Below are positions 36,194 to 46,450 of a DNA stretch of 64,000 nt, in pieces; position 1 is the stretch's first letter; each line of letters opens with the position of its first letter. Origin of the DNA: Bacteroidales bacterium (lineage in GTDB: Bacteria > Bacteroidota > Bacteroidia > Bacteroidales > WCHB1-69); NCBI GenBank assembly GCA_016285145.1, contig JAEEQE010000005.1:58230-122229 (forward strand). Direction: 5' to 3'. The notes under the pieces were generated by a model. The model was given only the letters and a program-made list of their open reading frames with translations. It searched no databases and was not told the origin of the DNA. The position numbers and the translations under genes are program-made.

Positions 36194-36236
36194 GCATTTT
36201 TCATTACGCGGTTGCTACACATATTCGAAATTTATG

Positions 36237-36244
36237 TATATTTG
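36237..36244 (+). promoter_or_regulatory. -7 element of the polytopic membrane protein gene
   Basis: TATATTTG matches TAnnTTTG; a possible TTG at 36212-36214 is 22 bases upstream. Divergent from the DUF4160 promoter. Confidence 0.5.
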
Positions 36245-36285
36245 CAACGTTAAATCGCATTATCTTTCAGCGTAAACGCAATAGG

Positions 36286-38658
36286 GTGATGTTGATGTCA
36301 GTCAAAACAATGAACAGTAACGTGGTAGTGACAGGCCATTCTCAAGCACGGTATCCCAAAACGGTTCTCTACATCGGCGCCGTGTTGACCATGCTATCTA
36401 CTCTGCTGCTCTTCCGTTTGTTTTTTGGCGCCGGAATGCTTAGCCATCCCTCCCAATATTTTTTCTCCGTATCCTCCTATGATCTGATCAAGGATGTTTA
36501 CAATACCACGTACCATACCCGATACGACAGCAGTCTCATTCATTGCACCTCCATGGCGTACCCATACGGTGAGCATCACACCTATACGGGTCTGCAGGTT
36601 CTGGTCTCTGCGCCGCTCCAGCTATTGCAGAAGATGGGCGTGCATGATGCGTGGAAAGCTTGCCTGACACTGATTAACCTCTATGTGATCCTGTCAATTC
36701 TCTTGTGCTCGTTGTTTCTATATCTTTTGTTCCTCGAATTGAAAATTCCTCCGTTCCCTTCTGCTTTCGGGGCGGTTTTCATCACCTTCCTGATGCCGCA
36801 GTTGATGCGTGTGGGCGGGCATCTCACGTTGAGCTATCTTTGTGTCATTCCCATGGCGTTGTACTTTATCGCACGCCTGCATGGCACCCGACATTGGAAA
36901 TGGTCTGTTTTCTATGGTGTCCTTCTTCTGCTCAGTACCTTGGCTCATCCCTATTATGGGGCGTTTCTGGCCGACATTTCCATAGTGTATCTGCTTTATC
37001 TTTTGTTTTCACATAAGAAAAACAGGTGTAAAATCTCGCAGGTGGGATTATATTTCCTTCTCCAGTTCATTTTGCCCGTGGTGCTGTTTTTCATTCTTGC
37101 AAATTATGGTGATACAGCCACGGACAGAACGGCCGTTGCCGATGGGATGTACCTTTTCAGAGGGCGAATGGAAGGACTTCTGCTGCCGTTCCATAGACTT
37201 TTAATGATTGCTCCTCTTCGGAATTGGGGCATAAATCCGCCCCAATGGGAGACTCTCAGCTATGTCGGGGTGGTGGCCCTAATCGCATTTGTGGTTTGGG
37301 TTGTACGCATTCTGTGGGATTTGGCTCATCTGCGTGTGACGCATCTTTTCCGTCCTACTGACAATCCGGTGCTTAACGTTTTTCTTTGGGCTTCCGTGTT
37401 GCTTACGCTGGTGGCAACAGTGTTGCCGGTTATCACGAGAGCTCATCCGGATCTCTCTATCCACCTGTCGGCCTTGGCACAGCTGAGGTCTTTGGGTCGT
37501 ATGTTGTGGCTTCCATTTGTAACGCTCAATGTGCTGGCTGTTTATTGGGTATGGCAATGGGTCTCGAGTTTCCGGAGGACAGGATGTAAAATCGCTGTCC
37601 TTATATTGGTGTGCGTGGCTTACAGCTACGAGGTGTATGCCTACGCTCCGCTGATGGGCCATGTGCAAACGTATCCGCAATGGACTGATTATGATAATGA
37701 TTTACCTGATAATCAATGGGTGGCGAAAATCAATTCGTCGGATTATCAGGCGATCCTCTCGTTGCCGGTTTTCCATGTGGGTTCCGAGCATTACAACTTG
37801 CCGGTACAACCTGAAACGATGCATGTCAACACGTATGTTTCTTTCAAAACGGGACTGCCCTTGATTTGCGTTTACAGTGCGCGCAGTCCCATCACGCAAT
37901 CCTACAACAGCGTTGAGCTTGCTTGGGAACCTTGGAAGGATTACTATATTCTGGAGGATCTGCCCAATGAACGTCCGTTGCTCATAGTGTCGCTTCCGGA
38001 TCGGAATCGGTTGAATCCGAATGAAAAACGGATTTTGGATTATGCGGATTCTCTATTCTCCACGGAGAAATTCGTCTTGTACAGCATTCCTGTTTCCAAA
38101 TTGCGTCAGCTGTGTCGGGATTATCAATTGGAAAGAAAGGTGTTGTATGATAATGCTTTAAAAGACGATGTGCCCTATTATTTCAAAACATGGGATGAGA
38201 AAGACTCTGGGATGTTGGCGGCAACGTGCAATAAACAGGTTCTCCTGTATGACGATACCATTGACCATGCTTGGGGCGACAGTGTGAATATATCATTTTG
38301 GATCCCGAATTATCTTGATGATCTGATGGGACGCAATATTGTCTCCGTGAAAGCGATAACGGCCGATAGTAGCGAGATGTCCGTGGCCTGGGGTAACATC
38401 TTCTATTTTGCCAAAGTCATTGACGGCAGGGCTGGATTGGTGTCCATACCGGTCCGTTTCCCGGAAAATGCGGTTCGTCTGTGCGTTGAGGTGGGCAACA
38501 AACGTCTGCCCACGCGGCAAGTTTTTTTCGACCAGCTGCTTATCGCCCCGCAGGGCAGGAATGTGGCCTTGCCGTATGTGCGCCAACGGGATACCGTAAA
38601 GTTGTTGGATAATATTCCATTGTGGCATCCTATGCCAACCGCCGGTTGCAAACCGTAA
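36286..38658 (+). CDS. Polytopic membrane protein, GT-C-glycosyltransferase-like
   Basis: The 790-residue product has about 10-11 hydrophobic segments in its first 460 residues and a soluble C-terminal part of about 330 residues, probably periplasmic. The layout (N-terminal TM, a long first loop with SVSSYDLIKDVYNTTYHT, many TMs, C-terminal globular part) resembles integral membrane GT-C glycosyltransferases and DUF-type relatives, which use lipid-linked sugars. I do not recognise a specific family, and no acceptor or sugar can be assigned. Starts at 36286, 36289, 36295 or 36310 are all possible. It converges with ettA (8 bases between stops). Confidence 0.6.
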   Translation: MMLMSVKTMNSNVVVTGHSQARYPKTVLYIGAVLTMLSTLLLFRLFFGAGMLSHPSQYFFSVSSYDLIKDVYNTTYHTRYDSSLIHCTSMAYPYGEHHTYTGLQVLVSAPLQLLQKMGVHDAWKACLTLINLYVILSILLCSLFLYLLFLELKIPPFPSAFGAVFITFLMPQLMRVGGHLTLSYLCVIPMALYFIARLHGTRHWKWSVFYGVLLLLSTLAHPYYGAFLADISIVYLLYLLFSHKKNRCKISQVGLYFLLQFILPVVLFFILANYGDTATDRTAVADGMYLFRGRMEGLLLPFHRLLMIAPLRNWGINPPQWETLSYVGVVALIAFVVWVVRILWDLAHLRVTHLFRPTDNPVLNVFLWASVLLTLVATVLPVITRAHPDLSIHLSALAQLRSLGRMLWLPFVTLNVLAVYWVWQWVSSFRRTGCKIAVLILVCVAYSYEVYAYAPLMGHVQTYPQWTDYDNDLPDNQWVAKINSSDYQAILSLPVFHVGSEHYNLPVQPETMHVNTYVSFKTGLPLICVYSARSPITQSYNSVELAWEPWKDYYILEDLPNERPLLIVSLPDRNRLNPNEKRILDYADSLFSTEKFVLYSIPVSKLRQLCRDYQLERKVLYDNALKDDVPYYFKTWDEKDSGMLAATCNKQVLLYDDTIDHAWGDSVNISFWIPNYLDDLMGRNIVSVKAITADSSEMSVAWGNIFYFAKVIDGRAGLVSIPVRFPENAVRLCVEVGNKRLPTRQVFFDQLLIAPQGRNVALPYVRQRDTVKLLDNIPLWHPMPTAGCKP

Positions 38659-38666
38659 ATCGTTGA

Positions 38667-40346
<1,680 letters not shown>

Positions 40347-40347
40347 G

Positions 40348-40387
40348 ATTTACAATTAATAATGAACAATTAATAATTAAAAATTAG
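40348..40387. repeat. 7-bp array forming the ettA leader
   Basis: In-phase heptamers read ATTTACA, ATTAATA, ATGAACA, ATTAATA, ATTAAAA, then ATTAG. The type is the same as at 26566-26600, but no inverted partner is visible between here and the patB stop at 40454. It directly precedes the ettA start codon. Confidence 0.65.
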
Positions 40388-40453
40388 TGGTTTTAAAGTT
40401 GGAAAGAATGTAAATAATAACGTTCATAGTCTCTTAACTTCTACGCCGAATAG

Positions 40454-41626
40454 CTAACATTCACCTTTAAGGTTTCGTATCCGTTCCAACGCTTCCTGCA
40501 CGTTGGCGCGCGGGGTGCCAATGTTCATGCGCATGAAGCCGTCGCCGTCAGGACCGTAGTCCAGGCCGCTGTTCAATCCCACTTTGGCTTCATGGATGAG
40601 TTTGTCCACCAGCTCTTTGTGCGGAATGTTCCATGCTCGGAAGTCGAGCCAGAGTAAGAAGGAGGCCTCAGGACGCATCATTTTGATTTCGGGCATGTTT
40701 TGTTGTAGATATTGTTCGGTGAAGTCAATGTTCCCGACTAAGTAGTCAAGCAGTTGCAGGCGCCATGGGTCGCCGTGTGCGAAGGCGGCCTCGGCAGCCA
40801 CGTAGGCGAACAGTGTGCCTAAGGAGAGCTCGTTGGCATCCAAAAAGCCGAAGAACTGCTTCTTGATGTCGGCATCCGGCACATAGCATACGGAGGAGGC
40901 CAATCCTGCCATGTTGAAGGTCTTGCTGGGCGCGATGAAGGTGATGGAGTTGTGCAGCGCCTCTTCCGACACCGTGGTGAAAGAGGTGTGTGTAAAACCG
41001 GGCAGCGTGAGGTCGGCGTGGATTTCGTCCGCAATGACGAGCACATTCTGCCGGTAGCAGATTTCGGCAATTTTCTGCAATTCATCTTTGGTCCACACGG
41101 TGCCGCCGGGGTTATGTGGGTTGGCGAGAATCATCACCTTGCACCCTTTGGCCTTTTCTTCCAAATCGTTGTAATCCAGGGCAAAACGTCCGTTAACGGT
41201 TTTCAGCGGACTGCTCACGAACACGCGTCCGCTGCGGTGCGGCACGTTGATGAAAGGCGGATACACGGGCGTGGTGATCAGCACCTTGTCGCCGGGGTTG
41301 GTGAAGGCTTGCAGCACGAAGGCGATGCCTTGCACGATGCCGGGGATGAAGTGGATGTTTTTCCACCGGGTCTCGATATGATAATGCTCCCGCATCCAGT
41401 TGAGCACAGCCATCTTGTAAGTCTCTGGGGCAAATGTGTAGCCGAACACTTCGTGGTCGCATCGTTTGCGTACGGCCTCCACGATGAAGTCCGGGGTCTT
41501 GAAGTCCATGTCGGCCACCCACATGGGCAGCACGTCATCGGTGCCGAACACCTCGTTCAGCATGTCGTGTTTCACGCAGCTGGTGCCGCGCCGGGGAACG
41601 ATCTCGTCAAAATTATAGAGCATCAT
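40454..41626 (-). CDS. patB: PatB/MalY-type PLP-dependent C-S lyase (aminotransferase fold)
   Basis: The 390-residue product is a fold-type I PLP enzyme. LPMWVADMDFKTPDFI near the N-terminus is typical of the PatB/MalY family; ANPHNPGGTVW and ADEIHADL hold cofactor-binding residues; the Schiff-base lysine is in APSKTFNMAGL (about residue 235). Members are usually cystathionine beta-lyases that release pyruvate, ammonia and a thiol, with secondary aminotransferase activity; the substrate here is inferred. The start at 41626 (MMLYNFDEIVP) is preferred because the in-frame ATG at 41635 is too close to the -7 element at 41647-41654. Confidence 0.85.
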   Translation of the reverse strand: MMLYNFDEIVPRRGTSCVKHDMLNEVFGTDDVLPMWVADMDFKTPDFIVEAVRKRCDHEVFGYTFAPETYKMAVLNWMREHYHIETRWKNIHFIPGIVQGIAFVLQAFTNPGDKVLITTPVYPPFINVPHRSGRVFVSSPLKTVNGRFALDYNDLEEKAKGCKVMILANPHNPGGTVWTKDELQKIAEICYRQNVLVIADEIHADLTLPGFTHTSFTTVSEEALHNSITFIAPSKTFNMAGLASSVCYVPDADIKKQFFGFLDANELSLGTLFAYVAAEAAFAHGDPWRLQLLDYLVGNIDFTEQYLQQNMPEIKMMRPEASFLLWLDFRAWNIPHKELVDKLIHEAKVGLNSGLDYGPDGDGFMRMNIGTPRANVQEALERIRNLKGEC

Positions 41627-41646
41627 CAGAATCATTTTTGAAGATG

Positions 41647-41654
41647 CAAAGGTA
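41647..41654 (-). promoter_or_regulatory. -7 element of patB
   Basis: The minus strand reads TACCTTTG. It is back-to-back with the acyltransferase promoter. Confidence 0.5.
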
Positions 41655-41667
41655 GCGTTTTTTTTCT

Positions 41668-41675
41668 TATTTTTG
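41668..41675 (+). promoter_or_regulatory. -7 element of the acyltransferase gene
   Basis: TATTTTTG matches TAnnTTTG, 13 bases before the ATG at 41689, so the leader would be very short. Confidence 0.5.
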
Positions 41676-41688
41676 CGCCTTTTATATT

Positions 41689-42786
41689 ATGCTGGGTATT
41701 GAAACGGATCATAAACGGATTTTCGGGCTTGATTTCCTCCGAGCTGTGGCCATATTCCTTGTGGTGCATGGACATGGCGCTTCTCTTTTGTTGGATACCC
41801 GTCTCTCGTTTCTGACAAAAATACCTCTTCCGGATGCGGTGGATATCTTTTTTGTGTTGACGGGCTTCCTTATCGGCGGATCGTTTCTTTCTTATGCGGA
41901 AAAAAACACGGGTGTGGATATTTGGAAGACGTTGCGGTTTTATGTGCGCTCGGCCTTGCGCATTCTGCCCTGTTATTACTTGATTCTGATTGTGTATCTG
42001 ATATTGGTGCATAATCAGTTGGTGCCAGGAAACACCGAATCCTCGCCCGTTTGGCAATTTGCCACTTTTACGCAAAACCTGTTCACTCCATTCTGCGATT
42101 TCTATTGGGAGTCTTGGTGTTTGCCGATACAATGGTGGTTTTATATGTTTTTCCCGCTGCTCATGACGCTTTTCTCCGGACACTTCGGCTCGCGCCGTCT
42201 GGTTCCTGTCATCTGTGCTGGATTCATTTCCGTATCTATCCTGTTCCGAATCTTGGTTTCTGGCCACGCTACGGATTTGTTTGGGTGGGATGTCTGGATT
42301 CGGAGGACGGTGGCCTCGCGTTGTGATGCCGTCTATATCGGTGTGTTGGCCGCATGGGTGCAGATGTACGCGCCTGATGTGTGGCGGCGTCACGCTTTGA
42401 AAAGCTTGCTGGTGGGTTTGGCCTTGTTGGTGATGCTTGTCTTGATAACGCAAAAACCGGGCACCATTTTCAAGAATGTGTTCAGCTGTACGTTTCAAAC
42501 GGTGTCATTTGCGATGCTGCTTCCGTTTATGTCGTGCAAATCCAAGGCCCGCACGGCATGGGGCGGTTTTGTCTCGCATATAAGCGTGCTCTCGTTTGCA
42601 ATGTATATGGTGAATCTGGTGGTGATGCAGCTTATATTGGCAAACTTCAATGAGTTGTTCCATCAATGGGGCGCTTGGGGTTACGTGGTCTATTGGATGA
42701 TAGTCCTCGTTTTATCCTATTTGCTGTATATGATGGTGGAAAAACCGTTTATGAAACTTAGAACACGAGTGTCTTTATTTGGATAA
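41689..42786 (+). CDS. Acyltransferase 3 (OafA-type) membrane protein
   Basis: The 365-residue integral membrane protein has about ten hydrophobic segments. GLDFLRAVAIFLVVHGHG holds the conserved arginine and histidine of the Acyl_transf_3 family; DIFFVLTGFLIGGSF and RSALRILPCYYLILI are also typical. Such enzymes transfer O-acetyl or other acyl groups to surface polysaccharides or peptidoglycan from the cytoplasmic acyl-CoA pool. The acceptor is unknown. It is followed after 30 bases by ddh, possibly in the same transcript. Confidence 0.85.
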   Translation: MLGIETDHKRIFGLDFLRAVAIFLVVHGHGASLLLDTRLSFLTKIPLPDAVDIFFVLTGFLIGGSFLSYAEKNTGVDIWKTLRFYVRSALRILPCYYLILIVYLILVHNQLVPGNTESSPVWQFATFTQNLFTPFCDFYWESWCLPIQWWFYMFFPLLMTLFSGHFGSRRLVPVICAGFISVSILFRILVSGHATDLFGWDVWIRRTVASRCDAVYIGVLAAWVQMYAPDVWRRHALKSLLVGLALLVMLVLITQKPGTIFKNVFSCTFQTVSFAMLLPFMSCKSKARTAWGGFVSHISVLSFAMYMVNLVVMQLILANFNELFHQWGAWGYVVYWMIVLVLSYLLYMMVEKPFMKLRTRVSLFG

Positions 42787-42816
42787 TTTTTTTATAACTT
42801 ATTAAAATACAATAAA

Positions 42817-43677
42817 ATGCAAACACGAATCGCCATTTTAGGATATGGAAACATAGGCAAGGCCGTGGAACAGGCCGTGCTGGCTGCCGACGACATGCTG
42901 TTGGCCGGCATTTACCATCATAACGACAATCTGGACACCATCGACGCGGATGTGGTGGCGCTGTGCACGCCCACGCGTGAGGTGCCGGATTTCGCGGAGA
43001 AGCTGCTGGCCCGCGGGATTTCCACCGTGGACAGCTTCGACATCCACGGGCAGATTTTCGACCTGCGCAAGCGTCTCACCCCCGTCGCCAAGGAACATCG
43101 TGCGGTAAGCGTCATCGCCGCTGGCTGGGACCCCGGCTCTGATTCGGTGGTGCGTGCGCTGCTGCTGGCCCTCGCCCCCAAAGGCATCACCTACACCAAC
43201 TTCGGCCCGGGACGCAGTATGGGTCACACGGTCGCAGCCAAAGCCATTCCCGGTGTGAAGAACGCGCTCTCCATGACTATCCCGCTCGGCACGGGCATCC
43301 ATCGCCGCATGGTCTATGTGGAATTGGAAGAGGGTGCCGACTTTGCCACCGTGGAGAAACTGCTGTTGCAGGACGACTATTTCGCCCATGACGAGACCCA
43401 TGTGGTGCCGGTGTCCTCCATCGACGAGCTGAACAATGTGGCCCATGGGGTCAATCTGGTGCGCTCCGGTGTGAGCGGCGATACCCACAACCAGCGCTTC
43501 GAGTTCAACATGGAAATCAACAACCCGGCCCTCACGGGACAGGTGCTCGTGTCGTGTGCGCGTGCCGCCATGCGTATGCGCGAGGAACAACGTCTCGGTG
43601 CCTTCACCATGATAGAAATACCGCCCATTTACCTCCTGCCTGGCAATGAGGAACAGCTGATCCGGACGCTCGTGTAA
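42817..43677 (+). CDS. ddh: meso-Diaminopimelate D-dehydrogenase
   Basis: The 286-residue product matches diaminopimelate dehydrogenase, which makes meso-DAP in one NADPH-dependent step from tetrahydrodipicolinate for peptidoglycan and lysine synthesis. Features are the Rossmann start RIAILGYGNIGKAVEQAV, VVALCTPTREVPDF, VDSFDIHGQIFDLRK and AGWDPGSDSVVRAL, with NFGPGRSMGHTVAAKAIPGV in the substrate-binding domain and FEFNMEINNPALTGQVLVS near the C-terminus. Length is slightly shorter than the Corynebacterium enzyme, as in Bacteroidetes. It stands alone, with no dap genes nearby. Confidence 0.92.
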   Translation: MQTRIAILGYGNIGKAVEQAVLAADDMLLAGIYHHNDNLDTIDADVVALCTPTREVPDFAEKLLARGISTVDSFDIHGQIFDLRKRLTPVAKEHRAVSVIAAGWDPGSDSVVRALLLALAPKGITYTNFGPGRSMGHTVAAKAIPGVKNALSMTIPLGTGIHRRMVYVELEEGADFATVEKLLLQDDYFAHDETHVVPVSSIDELNNVAHGVNLVRSGVSGDTHNQRFEFNMEINNPALTGQVLVSCARAAMRMREEQRLGAFTMIEIPPIYLLPGNEEQLIRTLV

Positions 43678-43748
43678 GAATAATAGATTGAGGTGGAGAG
43701 TTTTGTTACAGTATGTTGGATTGAAATGCTTTTGTTCTAATGTTCTAA

Positions 43749-44360
43749 ATGGAAAAACGAATCATGTATATTTCAGAAGAGGAACTCCAACGGATAGTGG
43801 CCTTGGCGGTGAAAAAGGCACTGGAGGAAATATTGCCTGGCGTGAAAGAGGAACCTCAGGTGAACGAGCCACCAGCTGCATATAATGTGGATGTGAAAAA
43901 TTTCACGGAAGAGGAATTGAAGGAGGCCATGCGATTGATGGAATCCAATAGGGGCAAAGATGGTGAACCCAAGGTGGGGATTTTCTGGTACGATCCTCAA
44001 AAAAATGAACTTTTTGGTGTGCGTTCTCATCTGGTGTCTGATTATGTGAAACCCAACGCCCGATCAGAATTCGGATGTGTTTCCTGTTCGGAAATGCACG
44101 AGGATGTCTGGAAAAAGGAATATAACCGTCAGAAATTCAAACATAATGGGGTGGGCCCTTATCGTGGTGCATACGAAATGACCCCCCGAGGCCGAATCTT
44201 TTATGATCCGGAAACGGATGTTTATACCATTGCAGTGGGACAGTGGATTGAACAATATCCGCAGGCGGTGGCCCTTGTTGAAGAGGAATTCAATTTGAAG
44301 GATACCTGTCATGAGGTGAAAACAGCCTATCATTGGGACATCGGACAAAAATGGATGTGA
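43749..44360 (+). CDS. Hypothetical protein
   Basis: The 203-residue product is not recognised. It has no signal peptide or membrane segment. The first 30 residues form a predicted helix (SEEELQRIVALAVKKALEEI), followed by a linker and a compact region with GIFWYDPQKNELFGV, FGCVSCSEMHEDVWKKEY (a CxxC and a histidine that could bind metal), RGAYEMTPRGRIFYDPETDV and VGQWIEQYPQAVALV. An alternative start is the ATG at 43764. It is preceded by 71 bases with no clear promoter and lies between ddh and the HerA-like gene. Confidence 0.6.
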   Translation: MEKRIMYISEEELQRIVALAVKKALEEILPGVKEEPQVNEPPAAYNVDVKNFTEEELKEAMRLMESNRGKDGEPKVGIFWYDPQKNELFGVRSHLVSDYVKPNARSEFGCVSCSEMHEDVWKKEYNRQKFKHNGVGPYRGAYEMTPRGRIFYDPETDVYTIAVGQWIEQYPQAVALVEEEFNLKDTCHEVKTAYHWDIGQKWM

Positions 44361-44418
44361 GCATGGCCCCGCATTGGATGCGGTTGGATTTTTAGTGCGA
44401 GGATGTCTGAAAAATGAT

Positions 44419-44426
44419 TATCTTTG
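44419..44426 (+). promoter_or_regulatory. -7 element of the HerA-like gene
   Basis: TATCTTTG is a perfect TAnnTTTG match. It excludes an in-frame ATG at 44424 as the start and supports the ATG at 44508 with a leader of about 75 bases. Confidence 0.6.
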
Positions 44427-44507
44427 CACGGTAATAATAAAACGATTTCCCGTCGTCCGGACAGGCGGGGAATCGGTGATTTGTCTGCCGGAGAAAAACG
44501 AGAAAAC

Positions 44508-46091
44508 ATGTACGACAACGAACGCGGGCTCTATATCGCCCATTGCGCGGAAGGCGCACTCTCCATACAAGGTAAAATGGCCAATCGGCATGGACTCATT
44601 GCAGGTGCCACCGGAACGGGCAAGACTGTCACCTTGCAGGTGATGGCCGAGACGTTCAGCCAGGCGGGCGTACCCTGCTTCATGGCCGATATGAAAGGCG
44701 ACCTGTCCGGCATCAGCCAGGCCGGTGCCCTCAGCAGTTTCATCGAGAAGCGGATGCCGGAATTCGGCATCGAGTCGCCCCAGTTCCAACCCTGTCCCGT
44801 GCGATTCTATGATGTGTATGGCGAACAGGGGCATCCGATACGTGCCACGGTCTCCCAGATGGGCCCTCAGCTGTTGTCGCGCATCCTCGGCCTCAACGAG
44901 ACGCAGGACGGCGTGCTCAACATTGTCTTCCGCATCGCCGATGACCGCGGTCTGCTGATTCTGGATTTGAAGGATCTGCGCTCCATGCTCGACTACGTCT
45001 CCAAACACGCCAAGGAGTACACCACCCGCTACGGGAATATATCCACAGCCACGGTCGGCGCTATCCAGCGGTCCCTGCTGCAACTGGAGAACCAGGGTGC
45101 CGACAAGTTTTTTGGCGAGCCCTCTTTTGACATCCACGACCTGCTCCAGACCGAGAATGGACGTGGGGTGATGAGCGTTTTGGCGGCTGACAAGCTCATG
45201 ATGCAGCCTAAACTCTACAGCACCTTCCTGCTGTGGCTCCTCTCCGAGCTTTATTCGACGTTGCCTGAGGTGGGCGACCAGGATCTTCCCAAGCTGGTCT
45301 TCTTCTTCGATGAGGCACACACGCTGTTCGAGGACACCTCCAAAGCTCTCACAGACAAGATTGAGCAGGTTATCCGTCTGATCCGTAGCAAGGGGGTAGG
45401 GGTATATTTCATCAGTCAGTATCCTAATGATGTGCCGGAGAACATCCTCGGTCAGTTGGGCAATCGTGTGCAACATGCCCTGCGGGCCTACACGCCCAAG
45501 GATCAGAAAGCTGTGCGCGTGGCCGCTGACACGTTTCGTACTAATCCGGAGTTCAAGACGGAGGAGGCCATTTCCACTTTGGAGACTGGAGAGGCATTGG
45601 TCAGCTTCTTAGACGGGAAGGGCGCTCCCGGCATTGTGCAACGAGCCAAGATTCTCTTCCCATTGTCCCAGATCGGGGCCATCACAGCAGAACAACGGCA
45701 GATGAACATCCGTATGAGCCGGATTTATGGAAAATACGATACGATGGTGGACAGTGAGAGTGCGTACGAGATGCTGATGATGGAGGAACAATCAAACTTG
45801 CCGCAGGCGCAGGATTCGGAGGGCAATCTGCCCAAGACATCGGAGAAAGAAACTGCCGGTAATTCCAAGAAAAAGGGTATTCTCTCTAAAGTCCTGAAAG
45901 CCGTTATCACGGCCCTGACAGCCACCTTGGGCACCATCGTGGGCACGGCGGTCAGCGATAAGGTGACCGGAAAGAAAACCAAAAAGACGTCATCCACAGC
46001 CGGCAGGGTGGTGAAGAACACGACCTCGGCGGCCACCCGGACCATCACCCGGGAAATCACCCGCGATATTCTCGGCAACCTGATCAAATAG
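44508..46091 (+). CDS. HerA-like (DUF853) ATPase
   Basis: The 527-residue product is a DUF853/HerA-type P-loop ATPase related to FtsK and VirD4 motors. Walker A is [17 protein letters not shown] (about residue 37), and [17 protein letters not shown] is Walker [21 protein letters not shown] is the region after it. DUF853 members are annotated as helicases but their substrate is not established. The C-terminal 100 residues are Lys/Thr-rich with a short hydrophobic patch ([17 protein letters not shown]). Start chosen from the promoter and from [13 protein letters not shown], the usual N-terminus. No NurA nuclease gene is adjacent. Confidence 0.85.
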   Translation: MYDNERGLYIAHCAEGALSIQGKMANRHGLIAGATGTGKTVTLQVMAETFSQAGVPCFMADMKGDLSGISQAGALSSFIEKRMPEFGIESPQFQPCPVRFYDVYGEQGHPIRATVSQMGPQLLSRILGLNETQDGVLNIVFRIADDRGLLILDLKDLRSMLDYVSKHAKEYTTRYGNISTATVGAIQRSLLQLENQGADKFFGEPSFDIHDLLQTENGRGVMSVLAADKLMMQPKLYSTFLLWLLSELYSTLPEVGDQDLPKLVFFFDEAHTLFEDTSKALTDKIEQVIRLIRSKGVGVYFISQYPNDVPENILGQLGNRVQHALRAYTPKDQKAVRVAADTFRTNPEFKTEEAISTLETGEALVSFLDGKGAPGIVQRAKILFPLSQIGAITAEQRQMNIRMSRIYGKYDTMVDSESAYEMLMMEEQSNLPQAQDSEGNLPKTSEKETAGNSKKKGILSKVLKAVITALTATLGTIVGTAVSDKVTGKKTKKTSSTAGRVVKNTTSAATRTITREITRDILGNLIK

Positions 46092-46112
46092 TGAGCCTTT
46101 AAACACGTAAGA

Positions 46113-46448
46113 ATGAACTCGACAAGACAACAGAAAATAGCAGCCCTGCTCCAAAAGGAACTGGCCAATATATTCTTGCAAGACAGCAAGAGCCTGTACA
46201 ACTGTATGATAACGGTGACGAAAACCACCATCACCTCCGACCTCTCCATTGCGAGGGCGTACCTGAGTATCTATATGGCTCCGGACAAAGATGTGGTGAT
46301 CAAGGCCATCCGTGAGAATACGAAGGATATCCGCTTCCGCCTTGGCCAGCAGATCAGAAACCAGCTGCGCGTGGTCCCCCATCTGGAATTTTTCATTGAT
46401 GACACGCTCGATTATATGGAGCATATTGACCGTCTTTTGAAAAAATAG
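46113..46448 (+). CDS. rbfA: Ribosome-binding factor A
   Basis: The 111-residue product matches RbfA, a KH-fold factor needed for late maturation of the 30S subunit. Features are STRQQKIAALLQKELANIFL at the N-terminus, ITVTKTTITSDLSIARAYLS, and RFRLGQQIRNQLRVVPHLEF. Length is normal. The next gene follows after two bases and starts with TTG, so the two are translationally coupled. Confidence 0.95.
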   Translation: MNSTRQQKIAALLQKELANIFLQDSKSLYNCMITVTKTTITSDLSIARAYLSIYMAPDKDVVIKAIRENTKDIRFRLGQQIRNQLRVVPHLEFFIDDTLDYMEHIDRLLKK

Positions 46449-46450
46449 AG

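Noticed and set aside
41632-42498. A 288-codon minus-strand open frame
   Set aside because: Antisense to the acyltransferase gene and dominated by H, Q, R and P residues.
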